This document shows positions 49,690-62,250 of a stretch of DNA of 64,000 bases, piece by piece. The notes below the pieces were generated by a model. The model did no database searches. It saw only the letters and a program-made list of their open reading frames with translations, and was not told the DNA's origin. Where the stretch lies: positions 1 to 64,000 of the forward strand of contig ARYC01001450.1 of assembly GCA_000711775.1 (NCBI GenBank), written 5' to 3'. Numbering within the stretch: position 1 is the first letter of the stretch; every line of letters begins with the position of its first letter. Source of the DNA: Oxytricha trifallax (taxonomy: Eukaryota; Ciliophora; Spirotrichea; Sporadotrichida; Oxytrichidae). Made by a program: the position numbers and the translations under genes.

Positions 49690-50660
49690 ATTTGACTATA
49701 AAAATATTTCTTTAAAGTTTAAAGACCATTTTTTTCATTAAAAATTTTATCTTTCAATTGTATTCTTTTATATTTAATTGAATTTTCTTTTATATTTAAT
49801 TGAATTTTTTTAAATGTTTTAAATGAGATATTGAAAGATAGTCTAAATTTAATATGACATTTTCCCTGAAGTATTGAAGTAATTTCTAATTAAAAATCAA
49901 GTCCAAATTGATATTTTCTTTCTGACTCCATTACTCCCCCCACTTTTTTCAATTAAGCCTTCCCTTATATATTATATAATAAACATATAAATAGCCCTGA
50001 ATTAATCTTTAACTTAAGGAATTTATCTTCATGACACTATTATGTTATGAAATGTGATAAATTATATTAAAAGCGATATTTCCTAAATTACGGATATTTT
50101 TATTAAGTTTTAAAATATAAAAATAGTGATATAAAAGCTGATTTGTAAATATTTAATGAATTGATACATCTATTTGTCATAAATTAATAGTTTTTTTTCT
50201 AAAATATATAACCCTATAATCTTTACTATTCAGATAATTATTTTTTTAATTGACTGAAAAAGATGCATTCATTACTATTTTCAAATCAACAAATTAATTA
50301 TCTAACCAACATTTTAGAATTAAAAATAAAGATTTATATTAAGATACGATAATATAGTAGTATTTTGGTTCTACTAAACATTTAATCTGAGAAGCAGAAA
50401 CAAATAATAAAATAATGTAACTTGTGCAAATTATTTCTAGAGCTACCTATTTGTAAATACAAAAATTGATTTTAAAAGAGGCAATCTACTAGATATGACT
50501 AGAGATGAATAAAAAGATGCGATTTGATCTTTGTGAGATTTTCAGAGAATAGCTCTTCGATAAACTTACTAGAATGCAATAACAAAATTAAATATAACTG
50601 ATTATTGTAAATAGTTGTGGTTAAAAGGAGCAAAATAGGGCTTCCAAAAACCAAATGAAT
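49690..50660. other. AT-rich spacer, no gene seen
   Basis: No coding frame; short repeats of TTTTATATTTAATTGAATTT around 49770-49810. Confidence 0.5.
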
Positions 50661-50769
50661 CCTGATTCAAAACCCCAAAACCCCTTAGTGAGGTTTATAT
50701 GTGCTTTGATTAGTAGGGTAAAGTTGGGGTTTTATTAGGGTTAGTAGAAAAATTAGGCCAGTTTGCAAA

Positions 50770-51824
50770 ATGAGAAATAGAAATTAGCGAAATTGAGGGT
50801 CTATTTATGATGAGAAATATTTAGATTTACTGCTTAAGCTAAGATATGGTGCGAGTATTAATATAGACTAACTAAAACATGTGATGAATTATTGTGTGAT
50901 TTCAAAGCTTTTACACAAGAGTGCCTCTACTGTTAGGTATCACTGCATGTTAGCTGTTTAGCATTTTAATTCTGGTACTTTAAAACATCCTGTAAAAAAA
51001 TAAAAGTTCATTTAGACCCATATTGACTACCTCTGTACTCTAAGACTCTTAAGTATTGGGCACACTTCCCACTTGACTAGCGAGCTGTGATGTTTCATCG
51101 CAAGTTTCCTGACATGCGTATCTCACCATAGACTATCGCAAATATTTATTGAAGGAATGGTATTACCTTCAAGACTGTCAACAGAGTGAAGAGAGTGATT
51201 GACTTTACTCTGCCATTTTATAGTAATAATTTAAACTATATATATGATTAAATGCAGAGGTCTATTGATAATAACATCAAGTTCATACACGCTGATGAAG
51301 CTGTGTTTACGTTCAACACCTTTATTAATAAGTCTTGGTACAAGAAGTATGATAATATAGAAGTTTATGACTAAAAAGTAAAGGTAGTCACCCATGAAAT
51401 TTTAGCTTGTATAAGTGAAGATTCAGGCTTAGAGGGTTATGTGATTCACCCTCGCTCTATTAAGCGAGAGTAGTATGTAGAGTTCCTAGATAAGCTCAGA
51501 GAGAAGTATAGCAACCAAGAGATCATCCTGTTTGTTGATAACCTGTCTGTTCATAAGACTAAGGAGTCTAAGAAAGCATATAAAGAGTTAAAGATAACTC
51601 TTGTGTATATCGTTCCTTACAGTCCTCAGTTTAATAGAATCGAATTCTATTGGAGTTAGATTAAGACTCACTACAAGAAACTCTTGCTGTATCACCTAAT
51701 GCATGATCTACCAATCGACACAGTAGACTTAATACAGAGTAGTTGCAAGAGAGTGGGTAGGTAAAGACTAGACTACGATATGTGCAAGGAAAGGAAGAAT
51801 GAATGTTTATTAATAAGTGTTTGA
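50770..51824 (+). pseudogene. TBE-6 transposase, DD34E, with stops
   Basis: From ATG at 50770; GSIYDEKYLDLLLKLRYG, then LLHKSASTVRYHCMLAVQHF, AVMFHRKFPDMRISPQTIAN and TFKTVNRVKRVIDFTLPF. A GTAATA...AATGCAG intron of about 41 bp leads to RSIDNNIKFIHADEAVFTFN. Catalytic residues: Asp in IHADEAVF, Asp in LFVDNLSVHK, Glu in PQFNRIEFYW. It ends MCKERKNECLLISV and TGA at 51822-51824. In-frame TGAs near residue 7 and after ANIY, plus a one-base shift near 51040, indicate a dead copy, although the catalytic core is intact. Confidence 0.75.
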
Positions 51825-51843
51825 CTTAAATGAATGAATTATT

Positions 51844-52612
51844 TCACATATCAAACGAACTCTTAAATGGATTCGGCTTCTCTTTCTTTTCTTCCTCTGG
51901 TGCTTTACTAGGACCCATGTTTCTTCTATTTGTACCAGCACCAGCATCTATATTCATTTCATCAGGCTTTTAAACTTCATTATAAAAACTCTTGCTAACA
52001 TAATTAATAGTTTGAGATTTTCTTTCTTTGTGAACCTTTGCATTCTCTTTCATTAGAAATATATCAGTTCCAGGTTTCCCTAAAAAGTTATAAATACAAG
52101 CTTATTAGAGAGATAAGGATGCTTCTTAAGCTCTGCTAACCAGGTCTGGCTTATTAATATTCCTAGCTTCTTTGAATCATCAGGAGAAATAGAGTAGCGT
52201 TTCTTATGAGCTTCTTCAATAATTTCTCTGAGATAATCCTCTTTTATTGTACCAAGAACACCAAAGAAGAAGTTCTCTCTGGTAGTTTATTAGAGAGTTG
52301 TTTCTTGGTAGGAAGGTAAACAACCACTTCCTCATCTTACATGGCATTCTCATAAAAATTACTGACTGAAATCTCAGGGTAGTTCGGTATTTCAATCAGT
52401 TTGATTTCTTTGTTTTTAAAAGCTTTCTTCTCCTCGCAGAGTATTGCTTTTAAGAATGATATTTTAGTACCTTCCATCGTTGGAAGGAATAGACCAACTG
52501 TATACATCGTTGATTAACATCAATTTATTTTACCATGCTAAGTAAGGTATCGATAGAGATCCTCCTTGCTTCTGAATCTTGAGATCATTTCTTGAGCCTC
52601 AACCCTTTTCAT
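51844..52612 (-). pseudogene. TBE-6 22-kDa protein gene
   Basis: Starts MKRVEAQEMISRFRSKEDLY. A 36-bp GTAAAA...ATACAG intron joins RYLTQH to VGLFLPTMEGTKISFLKAIL. Then come EIKLIEIPNYPEISVSNFYE, VVVYLPTKKQLSNKLPE, a one-base deletion relative to TBE-3 (ERN to ER), FFFGVLGTIKEDYLREIIEE, the 26-bp second intron, PGTDIFLMKENAKVHKERKS and the end NPFKSSFDM then TGA. It overlaps nothing and is convergent with the transposase, with about 20 bp between them. Function is unknown. Confidence 0.7.
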
Positions 52613-52686
52613 TTGTTCCTCTTCCTATTAATGAATTTCAAGTTTTAATATATAGACTTCTGGATCCTATTGTTTAAAATCTTACT

Positions 52687-53764
52687 ATCGATAAAATACG
52701 TAACAAAAAGGTAAATTAGTATATTCTCAAAAATCAAAAAGTTTTTTAATTATTTCAACTGTAATGTATTTAATATATTCTAATTTAACTTTGAATAACT
52801 GCTAAGATATAAACGACATACATCTGTGCATATATATAACCCTATTTTAATTTTCTTTTTATTTCTTTTCACTATAAGACCCTCTGCTTATACCATCCTA
52901 ATATATATGCAGCTAGCTAACTTACAAACCTGTGGTAAATGCTCTGATTTTTCTACTAGACTCTCTCTAACTGCTCTCATCAAAGCCAGTTGCCAAGTAC
53001 GCAATGTTGTTGCCGACATCCTCGTCAATTTTACTAACCCATTCTTTGCTGTGTGATGAGTTTTATCAAACAAGTCATAGTATGCTCGAAAGAAAATCTC
53101 CAATGGTCATTGGGACTGATAGATTATTATGAGCGATTCTAGTTTCAGGCGTAGTAATAAGACCTGAGAGATCTGAGCTATATTCGAGAATTGTATATAA
53201 ATTCTCATAGCAATCTAGCATCTGCTTGGCTTTCTCGAGGTCTGCTACTTCTTCTTCTGATATATATATATATATATATATATACATATTTTAGGTGATG
53301 TTCCAGTTCTTATTCATGATGTAAAGATCGAGCTTGGGTCTGGTGAAAAACTGTCTTGCTACTCCCAATTGTGTTCATGAAATTGAGAGATTTAACGCTG
53401 CACTATGTCGTATTGCAGCACTTCAATTCTTGAGATAGCCCCTATTTTTTCATGTTAGAATTAATGCATATATATTGTGATTTACAATGAAAAGATGATT
53501 GATAAAGAATAGATCTAATACTTACAAAGAATGAATTATCCTATAATGCTTCTGATGACATTTGCTTGGGATATTTCTATAGAAGAGAGGCTTAATTCAG
53601 CTGCCTAGTGATCCACTGAAGAAGAGATTCATTTTATCAAACTTATTAATTTTAATTATATCTTAAATTAGAATATATTAAAAACATTACAGTTGAAATA
53701 ATAAAAAAACTTTTTGATTTTTGAGAATATACTAATTTACCTTTTTGTTACGTATTTTATCGAT
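52687..53764. mobile_element. 1.08-kb TIR element inserted in TBE-6
   Basis: ATCGATAAAATACGTAACAA plus AAAGGTAAATTAGTATATTC at the left is exactly mirrored at the right (GTTACGTATTTTATCGAT end). Arms are about 105 bp. It sits between the 22-kDa and kinase starts, where TBE-3 has only about 0.5 kb. The interior has coding character on the minus strand. Confidence 0.75.
52900..53635 (-). pseudogene. Unrecognised gene inside the 1.08-kb element
   Basis: Minus-strand pieces in order: AAELSLSSIEISQANVIRSI ending at a GTAAGT donor; EVLQYDIVQRQISQFHEHNW; VARQFFTRPKLDLYIMNKNW; a TA-repeat that may be a 27-bp intron (53259-53285); EEEVADLEKAKQMLDCYENL, SSDLSGLITTPETRIAHNNL; and, after a one-base shift, FFRAYYDLFDKTHHTAKNGL, VKLTRMSATTLRTWQLALMR. 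The acidic/basic balance and codon use look like real protein. Introns or small deletions explain the frame changes. No family is recognised. Confidence 0.5.
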
Positions 53765-55635
53765 ATTAAATATGGGCATCTTATAGGAGGTCAACCCTGT
53801 AAAGATACGTGGAGAAAGTTCGCAGAAGCTGTAACAAACTTTAGAGATGGAGCTCCATTTATATCAAATTAGTTCCATTTAATTAGTACTAAATTTGTTT
53901 AAATTTAATTAATACCGGTACATAATCCGTTTAATTTTATTTGGTACCAATTAAATAGTACCAAAACTTAATTAGTACCTAGTTTTAATCCAGTGAGGTT
54001 TTAATGGAAAAATTCCAATCTGGTTCAAAACTTAATTTGTACCAGTAACAACCTGAACTTTATCTGAGTTGGTGCCAGAATCAAAATTATTAAGAGCAAA
54101 ATTACAAAAATTATAGTTATAAACTGAGTATAAATATGAAGTCTTAGAGCTGAGATAAAACCATCATTAATGCTGTAGCAACTCCTATATAGTCCAGCTA
54201 TTGCTATAGAGGTTTTAAGAGCTTTATAATATAAATTTTAAATTTGAATTTAAACATGGTGGTCAACTTAAATCGTAGAGCAGCACATTTAGGAGCAAGT
54301 CAATAAATGCTTAACTTTGGTTCAACCAAGAAACAAGAAGTTATATATATTGAGAGGGAGGCAGAGCTAAGAGCTCTTGAATTTGAAGCACAGGTTTTTA
54401 TTATATAGGTTTAAAACATGAAACAGAAAGCTGAGATAGAAGTTTAAACATTAATAAAAGATGTTGAGGAAGAAAAGGAACAGCTTCAGATTTAAAAGAT
54501 TAAAACTTTTGAATGCTAAGACTGATAAAATTTTTTCTCTACTGATTCCAGTTTGAATAGACATATGAAAGAGGTTTACTCTGGGAAAGCTAAGGTGTAT
54601 TTTAAGCATGATAAGGTCGATGGCAGGTACTAGTGCACGACTTGTGAGAAGTCTTATACTCACTCAGCTAAAGTTAAGAAGCATATGCAGAAGCATCACC
54701 TAAGTGAGTTCTTGATTTAAGATAAAGAGACTTAGAAATTAGTGCCCGCTAAAAGAAAATCTAATAATCTTGAGACTTAAAAAGAACAACAGAGAAGCTC
54801 AAGAGGCAGAAGCGAATAGAATTAATGAATCAACCTGCTGGTAATGTCTTTTTAGCATGCTTTTAAGAGAGAGCCATGTATATTCCTGCACTAAATGCAG
54901 TAGACCTTAGCAGTTGTATTGAAAACTACTTACATATAAACGTACCTGCTAAAGCAAAGCTCATAGTGGTTGATGACTATGCCTACAAGGTAAATCCTTT
55001 CAGCTATCTCCTTAAAAACGGGTAGTAGTAAATGAGTTTGCTAACGAATATATTGTACTTAGAGAGGCTTAGAAAAAAGATTGCAAGAATTTGCTCAAGC
55101 TAGATGGTGTTATTTTAGGATTTGGTTTCATCACACTAAGGTTAAAAAAGTTTGAAATGACTCTCCGAGATTTCTATATTAAAACAGATACCCAGATGAC
55201 TTGAATGAGATTCTATCTAATATAATAAAGGTTGTTTAGGAACTTCACGAACTTGGATATGTTCATAGAGATTTGAAGCCTGAAAATGTTAAGCTAAACC
55301 AAAAAAAATGCCCTTTAGAAGTAGTCGTAATCGATTTTAATAGAGTCTTAAGATAAGAGATTTATAAGAATTGAAAACTTTCAAAATTTTTTTAGTTTCT
55401 TAATCTCAATGTATCATCTTTGAATGAGAAAAATTTAAATTTTAATAATTCATGGATAAATATAAATAATCGAAGTATAAATTTTAAAATCTACGCGGGA
55501 CCATTATTTACTCTAAAATTTTTGAATTTAAAAGATAAGAAAGATTAATCAATGATTTAAATTTAATTTTTCCAGGCATTAACTGGTTTTCTCTGAATAT
55601 GTGAGAGAACAACTTTGTTCAAGTTCCCCATAAGC

Positions 55636-56467
55636 TCAAATACAGTAATTATTGACAATTGTATTAAAGTTTTCTATTGCATTCATCCATTTCCCAAATT
55701 TTTTTATGTAAATGCCTCCATTATGAAATTAGAAAATCCTATGCATGTGATTCATTAAGTAGATCTCTTTTAAGCGAGTTATCAGCAGATGTATCAACGA
55801 TTGACCTAAGATTCTTTTAACACCTTTTCGCCCTGTTATTTATAAAAACATCATAAATTCAAAGAACTCAAGTGTTGCTCAGCTATTTAGAAGGGAATAG
55901 CGTTTTGAGTTTCTATACAATTAGACGAAGCTCATAATTAAGTAAATTGAGATTTGTAGCAGATTCCAGGAAAAGGCATTGAGTATCTCTTGCAAAACAA
56001 GTATTAAGCATGCCCCAACTTTTTGTTCCATTCACTAACAATAGCTTCAATAAAAGCTACTTAGACATTTTCCTGTCGAGTAGTGATGTGTCTCAAATCC
56101 TGGGGGAATACGTTGATCTAGGAAGTCTCAGAGGTCTCTGAGATCATTGATGTACTCTACAGATCTTGGAGCAACAAAGAATTAAGAAAAGTGTTATAGT
56201 AATGTAATACATTTGAAGGGCTGAGAAAGGATGTGCTTAGGAGTAGACAATGGACTCAAATCTACAATCTCATGTGTTTTAATATAATGTCCCTATTATT
56301 TCTGAACTTATTCAACAATGATTAATGTCAGACTTGGGAAGGGGATTGTTTCCTATGTGACTATACTTACATACAATTTTCAAACTGATGAGAGCTTGAG
56401 TCATCTGTACTATAGTGAAAACTGCTTTCAGATAGTCTGATTTATCCAGTTGCCCCTTAAGAGGCAT
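55636..56467 (-). pseudogene. Unrecognised gene of the 6.9-kb element
   Basis: Starts MPLKGQLDKSDYLKAVFTIV at 56467, followed by a GTATGT donor. Later segments: THEIVDLSPLSTPKHILSQP, RSVEYINDLRDL, FLDQRIPPGFETHHYSTGK, VAFIEAIVSEWNKKLGHAQY, NLLNYELRLIVQKLKTLFPS, and the end RKGVKRILGQSLIHLLITRL, HNGGIYIKKFGKWMNAIENF, NTIVNNYCI then TGA at 55636-55638. Frame changes and internal TGAs show decay. No motif that I know; no tyrosine-recombinase or zinc-finger signature. Confidence 0.5.
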
Positions 56468-56692
56468 GATTTGCCTTGTTAACTTATTTTGAGAATAAAA
56501 TTCTAACGAACTGGACTAATGTACAAAATCCTTTTCGGAGTAAAAATTAACCCATGCCTGGTTAAAATTTACTCCGAAACTAAATTCAAAAAACTTTGAT
56601 TTACTTGAAATTGGGGGGCTGGAATAATAACTTTAAATATAAAATTCAAATACAATCTACCACAACTACTAAACATCGACAATCAAGGAAAG

Positions 56693-57708
56693 ATGAATCT
56701 TCCAAAAACCATTTAAAGTGTAGAGGACCTGATAATTCACCTCAGGTTCAGATGCATGAACCCCACTAAGGATTCCCTAATCTATCTCAGTTACTAGTTG
56801 ATAAGCAGTCTTACCAACATTCCTTACTCCAGGGTCTAAAATCTTTGCTCACTTAGGAGCCAAAATGCAAGCAACGACATCAAAATTGAAAGAATTAGCA
56901 AGTTATCTGAAGAAAACATTGAGTTTCTCACAAACTAGAATACCTTACAGCATCAGGCAGGAATGACCTTGGGGGAGAGATGTGTGATGTTCCATAGAAA
57001 GTTTCCAGAGCTAAGAATATCTCCCTCTAAGCTTTCTTGACTATACAAGGAAAAAGGAATTAAGAGAAAGTTTATTAGTGTGAGCAAGTACATGAGCCCA
57101 ACTTAGAAACTTAAGACAGGTTAGCTGTTTTAATAGATGAGAAGCAAGCTAGCAGATGCCCAGCAGGAAGGTAGGAAGGTAGTATTTATAGATGAGGTGA
57201 TGTTTACCTACTCTACCAACCTCGAGCGAGAGTACAGCAATAGGAATATGAATATTGTTGTGAAAGACAAGCTATAATTCACCAAGAGTATTGCTGTGGT
57301 TGCTGGAGTATCTCCTGACAAAGGTCTGGAACTTGACTATACTTATGAGAGATCAGTGGACATTGAAAAGTTTTATGACTTCATCATAGGACTACATGAA
57401 TAGAACTTAAGAAGTAAACTTGCTGTAGTTCTAGACAACCTAAGAGTGCACCACAGCAAAAAGATAACAATTTTGACCGAGGAGCTAGGGATCACTCTCA
57501 TATTTACTCCACCATACTCACCACAATACAACCCCATAGAGAATTACTTTCAGTGCTGAAGAACTAGTTCAAGAGAATCAAGATGAAGATCGTCGGATAG
57601 GACGAAAAATTTGATGCAAAACGAGTATTGAGATAAGCATTCTGCAGTGTGGATGATGGTGTTAAAAGAGAAATATGCAAGAAAAAAATGAAGAAGTTTG
57701 ATATTTGA
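56693..57708 (+). pseudogene. DD34E transposase of the 6.9-kb element
   Basis: MNLPKTIQSVEDLIIHLRFR ... GERCVMFHRKFPELRISPSK aligns with the TBE transposase N-terminal part (AVMFHRQFPELHISAQS). Catalytic residues: Asp in VVFIDEVMFTYS, Asp in AVVLDNLRVHHSKK, Glu in PYSPQYNPIENYF with 34 residues between the last two. One in-frame TGA (near 57037) and one single-base deletion just after the catalytic Glu (near 57557) break it. The C-terminus is KREICKKKMKKFDI then TGA. Unlike TBE transposases, no AATGCAG intron lies before the first Asp. Confidence 0.75.
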
Positions 57709-57737
57709 TGTTAATTTAAATTTAAGGTAATTAAAGC

Positions 57738-58540
57738 TCATATGTTAAATCTCATAGCATTGTTGTTCATGGTACCAGCGTCGGATTAAGACTCAAACAT
57801 TGTGATGTTCATCTCCATGAGCCAAGATCCATCGCTTGGTCTAGTTCCTTTGCTAGCGGAGGCATGCTCTATTCCCCTGAATCACTTAAGGGACAAAACT
57901 TTGGGAGGCGACTGTTTAGGTTTCCTGGCTTTCATTAGTTTAGTAGAAGCTTTCAAGAGCTGCATCGTTTTCCCCGATTTTTTTAATTATTAATAAGTTA
58001 GAGGTAGGATAAGATACTTGAGATAAAAGGATGACTGGTTAGCTGTGAGAACCAATCGTCATATATGAGTATGTAGTCATTCTTTTAACCTTACCCATCA
58101 CCGCTGTTCCTGCTCTACCTTGACTTGTTGATGATGTGCGAGAGATAATCGGGCTGGATTGTATTGAGTACGTTGAAGAAGTATTGCCTGTCAATAGGCT
58201 TGGACTTTTCTGACATATCAGGTAGGTAGATGCTCAGCTCTTAATCGTCACACTTGCAAATATAGCTGCCTTACTGAAAGTTCGTCATACTTTGGAACCT
58301 TCACCATCTTGATTTGATCCATTTTCAGAAGCCTCTTGTTTCCCTTAAAAATAAGTCGGAGGAACTCCCTGTTGATACCCTCAATCGGTGGCATGTAGTA
58401 TCCAACTATATATGTCAGGAGTAGTTATTTTTACGAATCTCAGTTAAATAGGTGTAGAGGTAAACTTTGGACTTGAACTTTCCTCCCAATTCGTGGGGTG
58501 CGATCTTCAAGATGCTCTCCTCAGCTTGACTGTCACTCAT
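57738..58540 (-). pseudogene. 22-kDa homologue of the 6.9-kb element
   Basis: Starts MSDSQAEESILKIAPHELGG at 58540. After a frame change: VGYYMPPIEGINREFLRLIF, which aligns with VGLFLPTQEGTKISFLKALL; KMVKVPKYDELS with RMIEIPNYPEIS; ELSIYLPDMSEKSKPIDRQY with DVALYLPSKLQLSNKLPERN; and FFNVLNTIQPDYLSHII with FFGVLGTLKPEYLNEVI. The end is NNNAMRFNI then TGA at 57738. A TGA and shifts interrupt it. The homology shows this protein family is shared between two element lineages. Confidence 0.65.
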
Positions 58541-58988
58541 CTAAAATTGCTGGTGTGATCTTTTTTGAGTAATTGTCTCCATAAATGATATTCTCTATAG
58601 CCAATTAAAAATATAAAATTATTAATCACCTTAACTATAAGAATTACGACAATCTCATTCAAAATAATCCTTGTGAATGTGGAAAGATCTTAATGAGTAT
58701 TTATTTTCCAAAAAAAGTAGGGGCCTTTGTGATTTTTCCTCCCAAAAATATGATTTTTTTTCTGTAATTTTTTTGTTGTGATTTTTTGTGATTTTCATTG
58801 TTTTTCTGTGATTAATCACATTTTTTGCTGGTTTTTGTAATTTTTTTGGGAAAAATTTTTGTTTTCATTTTTCCAATTGACCCCTCCCCATTATATTATC
58901 ACATTTGATGGTGTTGTTTTAATTCAAATTAAGTGATTTAAATAATAAATTTTTTAAGTTTTAAAAATCTCAGATTCAAATTTTTAAA

Positions 58989-61651
58989 ATGAGCGCCTAT
59001 CAAACTTCAATGTACGACAGCGATGATTCTCGCTATCAAACTAAACTATCATCAACCAAATCTCTGCTGTCTCAGAAAGAAAAACTATCGCCAGATCTAA
59101 ATATAAGAGACTAAAAATCTCGATATAAGGAAGATTGGACTAGAAGCAAATAATCTTATGATAAGTTCAAAAAGTATTATGATCAATCAGATGTGAAGGA
59201 ATTATGTCCTGAGTCTAAAAGGACCCTCGATGTGATCACCAATAACTTTTAAAAAGCTTACTAGGACATTCAAGATCATCCAAAGTTGTCTGAATATCCA
59301 CTGAGTAAACTAGATTGTGAGGTTGTGAAAAATTTTATCCGAGTGAAGAGATAATCTTTAAAAAGAGCACTGTTGGATGAAAGATTAAGGAAGCATCACA
59401 TTTACAAAAAAGAGGATCTGCTATAGAGTTTTAAGCTCAAACCAACAAAGGTTTCTCAAAGTCTAGAACTAATGCTTCAAATTAGAGCTCTCAATAACCT
59501 AGTTAAGCTTTAGCTGACATCTCTAAGCTCTCGCTATTTTCTATTCATCATTATGCAGATCTTAATGAAGGTTTTCAGCTTAAACTAGTTCAAAAGTTGA
59601 ATGAGTGTCTAATCTCTGATAACGAATTCTTTAATAATAGTGTGGAGGCTTAGCTTTACCATCAATAAAAGCATATAATTGAACTTTTTAAAATTAGAGA
59701 GATCCAGCAAATCGAAAAGGAACTCACAAATTACTCCCAATCACAGATCCTTAAGTTTCATTTGGCAGCCTCTTTCATCATAAAAGAGTTACCACTGGAG
59801 AGTCAAACTCTCATTCACACGCTGTTCCCATATTTAAAATACAGCATTGATACTCAAACATTTAATGAGGCAGAGAAAGTTGTTTTAGGCATTATGGCAT
59901 CGTCCATAAATAGACATCTAAAGGATGTCAATAAGCCAATGACTATAGACTTAGTTGGTTTATTGTTAGAACTAAACTCCCTATCATCATTAAAGACTAT
60001 CTCCTCACCAGAGAGCATGAGCATCTTTGAATAATTTCTTGTCAAGAATGGGTTCAATGAGAATGAAGCTGGGCTGATAGTAAAATGCAAAGAAAAATTT
60101 ATTTATAGTGACTTCATTCCAGCAATTAAAAAGATTAATACACTGTATAGAGAGGACATGATTGCTATGATTTCAATTTCAAAAGTTAACCAGGATCCAT
60201 CCAGCACTCTAAACGAGCTCATTGGTATTTTTTCATAGAGGAGGGTACATTTATCAATGCTTTGTAAGCGTTCGCACATAAACCTTCAATTAGAGCGGCT
60301 TGTTGTGATCCTTCAAACTGTAAAGGACTATGAAATTGATTAATTAGAGTCGATCTTTAATTATGATGAGATTCTGTGGACTAGAGAACTCAGCAAGCTG
60401 CATCCTGTTCATCAAATAAAAGAGACTAATCAGATATTATGTGCAAGAGTTAGGAACTTTGGTAGGATTTCTTAAAGACTACGAGAACTGATCATTAAGT
60501 GCCTATTGATGAGATCTACAGATGCTCACACTAAATGGAGGAAATATGCATTCTAATTATCAATCAACATTAGCTGCAATAGCCTTGAGCCATTAGCAGA
60601 ATAACATATAGTTATAAATGCCTACAGCATCTGGAAAAACTTGGGTTTAGGGACTTTTGACTTGTTATTGGATTCAGTAGGGCAAGAAGGTTCTTATCTT
60701 AGTTCCAGACTTAATCTTGAAATTGCAAACTCAGAGATTTCTTCAACCACTGGGAATTTAATTGCAAATAGAAACAATAGAAAGTTTTTACAAATCAAAG
60801 AGGACCTATGATATTCTTATCATTGATGAATTCGATCGAATTGCTTGGAAGCATCCTTTTCTTCACCATGATGGCAAAATTTATGGTCTGTGGGATTTAG
60901 GGTTGAGCAAGTCCTACCTGTTCAGCGCCACCTGCGACTAAGGGATTGATAGAGTGCTCGCCCAAGTTTGCATACAACCCAAAGTTTTGAAGTTCAAGAG
61001 TGAGTACGAACTTTTAAATGAGTTAAGCCAAGATTAGGGCGGAGAAATTATAATATGCTCAGGTATGGAAGAGAGGCTGGCAAAAGTAAAGAAAGAGATC
61101 GAAGATTAATGCCTTACTGCCCCCTTATTATCTTCTGCAATGACCATGAGAAACTCATTGTATAAAACATGATAACTTAAATGGATTTAATTAAAGTGAA
61201 AGTGGGCATCTCTCAAGCAACTCTTGAGGAAATTAAATCATGGTAAAATGGGGTTTTGATACTTGGACAAGATGAAAGTTATGGATACAACACTAGATTT
61301 CGAAATGATGCCTAAGTATTAATAGCATGTGACATCGATTCAGAGAGCCAATATCTATAAATGAGAGGCAGGAGTTCAAGGAGCATGGGAGCATTGAAGT
61401 CAAAATATTTTCCTATATCTAAGGTGCCAAAGTAACAGATTTTACACATGATGAAATAGATGACAATCGAGAAGCTCGACAAGCTTGAGCAGCTGGTAGC
61501 TCTCATCTACAAAAAACGATTCAGCAAAGTACTCTTGGAAGCGATGTCAGAAGCTCAAAAGGAGCATGATGAAATTGAGAGCCTTGAGGACCTGAAGCAA
61601 TTGATCGGGGAGAGTGCATATAAGAAACTCTCTCAAAACATGAAAAACTGA
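58989..61651 (+). pseudogene. Superfamily-2 helicase-like gene of the 6.9-kb element
   Basis: ATG at 58989 (MSAYQTSMYDSDDSRYQTKL), about 880 codons. A long helical N-terminal half precedes the ATPase core near residue 540: motif I MPTASGKTWV, then KKVLILVPDLILKLQTQRFL (Ia), motif II IIDEFDRIAW, motif III YLFSATCDQG, a motif IV-like PLIIFCNDHEKL, motif V GVLILGQDESYGYNTRF, and motif VI YLQMRGRSSRSMG. The lone Walker pair with DEFD and the spacing suggest a SecA- or DEAD-like SF2 ATPase; the C-terminal tail is a coiled coil (MSEAQKEHDEIESLEDLKQL). Single-base frame changes near 59405, 60620 and 61110 break this copy. It occupies the place of the TBE zinc-finger/kinase gene. Confidence 0.7.
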
Positions 61652-61654
61652 TAT

Positions 61655-62250
61655 AAGGATGGTCAACTTTCAGAGAAAATATATTCATAATATTTAGCAA
61701 AAAATGTTGATCTAAAATTTGTATATTCCCTCAAATCATTAAGATTTTAGCTAATTGCAATAATGGTCCCATGAGTTTATTTCTTTTTTAAGCATTATAT
61801 GTCAATGAAATAATTTTCTATCTTTTGCAATAAAATTCATGAATCTAAATCGTTGCTTTATCGTTTTTATAAATTCATAAGGATTTATCAATAGTTTCTT
61901 CAGTATTTTAGCGATACCTATATTTGAATCCAGAGCGATAATATTTTGGAAAAATTTCTATTTCTTGGAGATAAAGAACATTGTTCCAATTCCTCAAAGA
62001 ATTTACTTAAATTAATCAGGATTTCATGCATGTTTTCTATGATAATTTTCAAATTTACTTTATTTAAGTTAAATACATTCATTAGATTTAAGATACACGG
62101 TACCATTATTCAAATAATGGTCCCGCATGAAATTTAAATTAAAAATATAGTTAAAAGTGCTAATTAAAAAAAATGAAAGCTTCAGTTTTATGATCTACAA
62201 ACATATAAATCAAGTTAGAGGAATCCTAAAATTCTAAAAGTTTTTAAAGA
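61655..62250. other. Right non-coding end of the 6.9-kb element
   Basis: AT-rich; contains the palindrome ACCATTATTCAAATAATGGT (62100-62119) next to the inverted subterminal motif AAATAATGGTCCCGC. No gene. Confidence 0.5.

Noticed and set aside
53255-53285. TA repeat as an origin or regulatory site
   Set aside because: A plain dinucleotide microsatellite, possibly the body of a short intron; nothing else supports a function.
57037-57039. In-frame TGA in two transposases as a recoded codon
   Set aside because: The TGAs in TBE-6 and in the 6.9-kb element are at different alignment positions, so independent nonsense mutations are more likely than recoding.
57802-57993. 63-codon plus-strand frame MMFISMSQDPSLG...
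   Set aside because: Antisense to the C-terminal part of the 22-kDa homologue.
58690-58885. T-rich stretch with TGTGATTTT repeats as a separate element
   Set aside because: No convincing inverted ends or target duplication; probably low-complexity spacer before the helicase gene.
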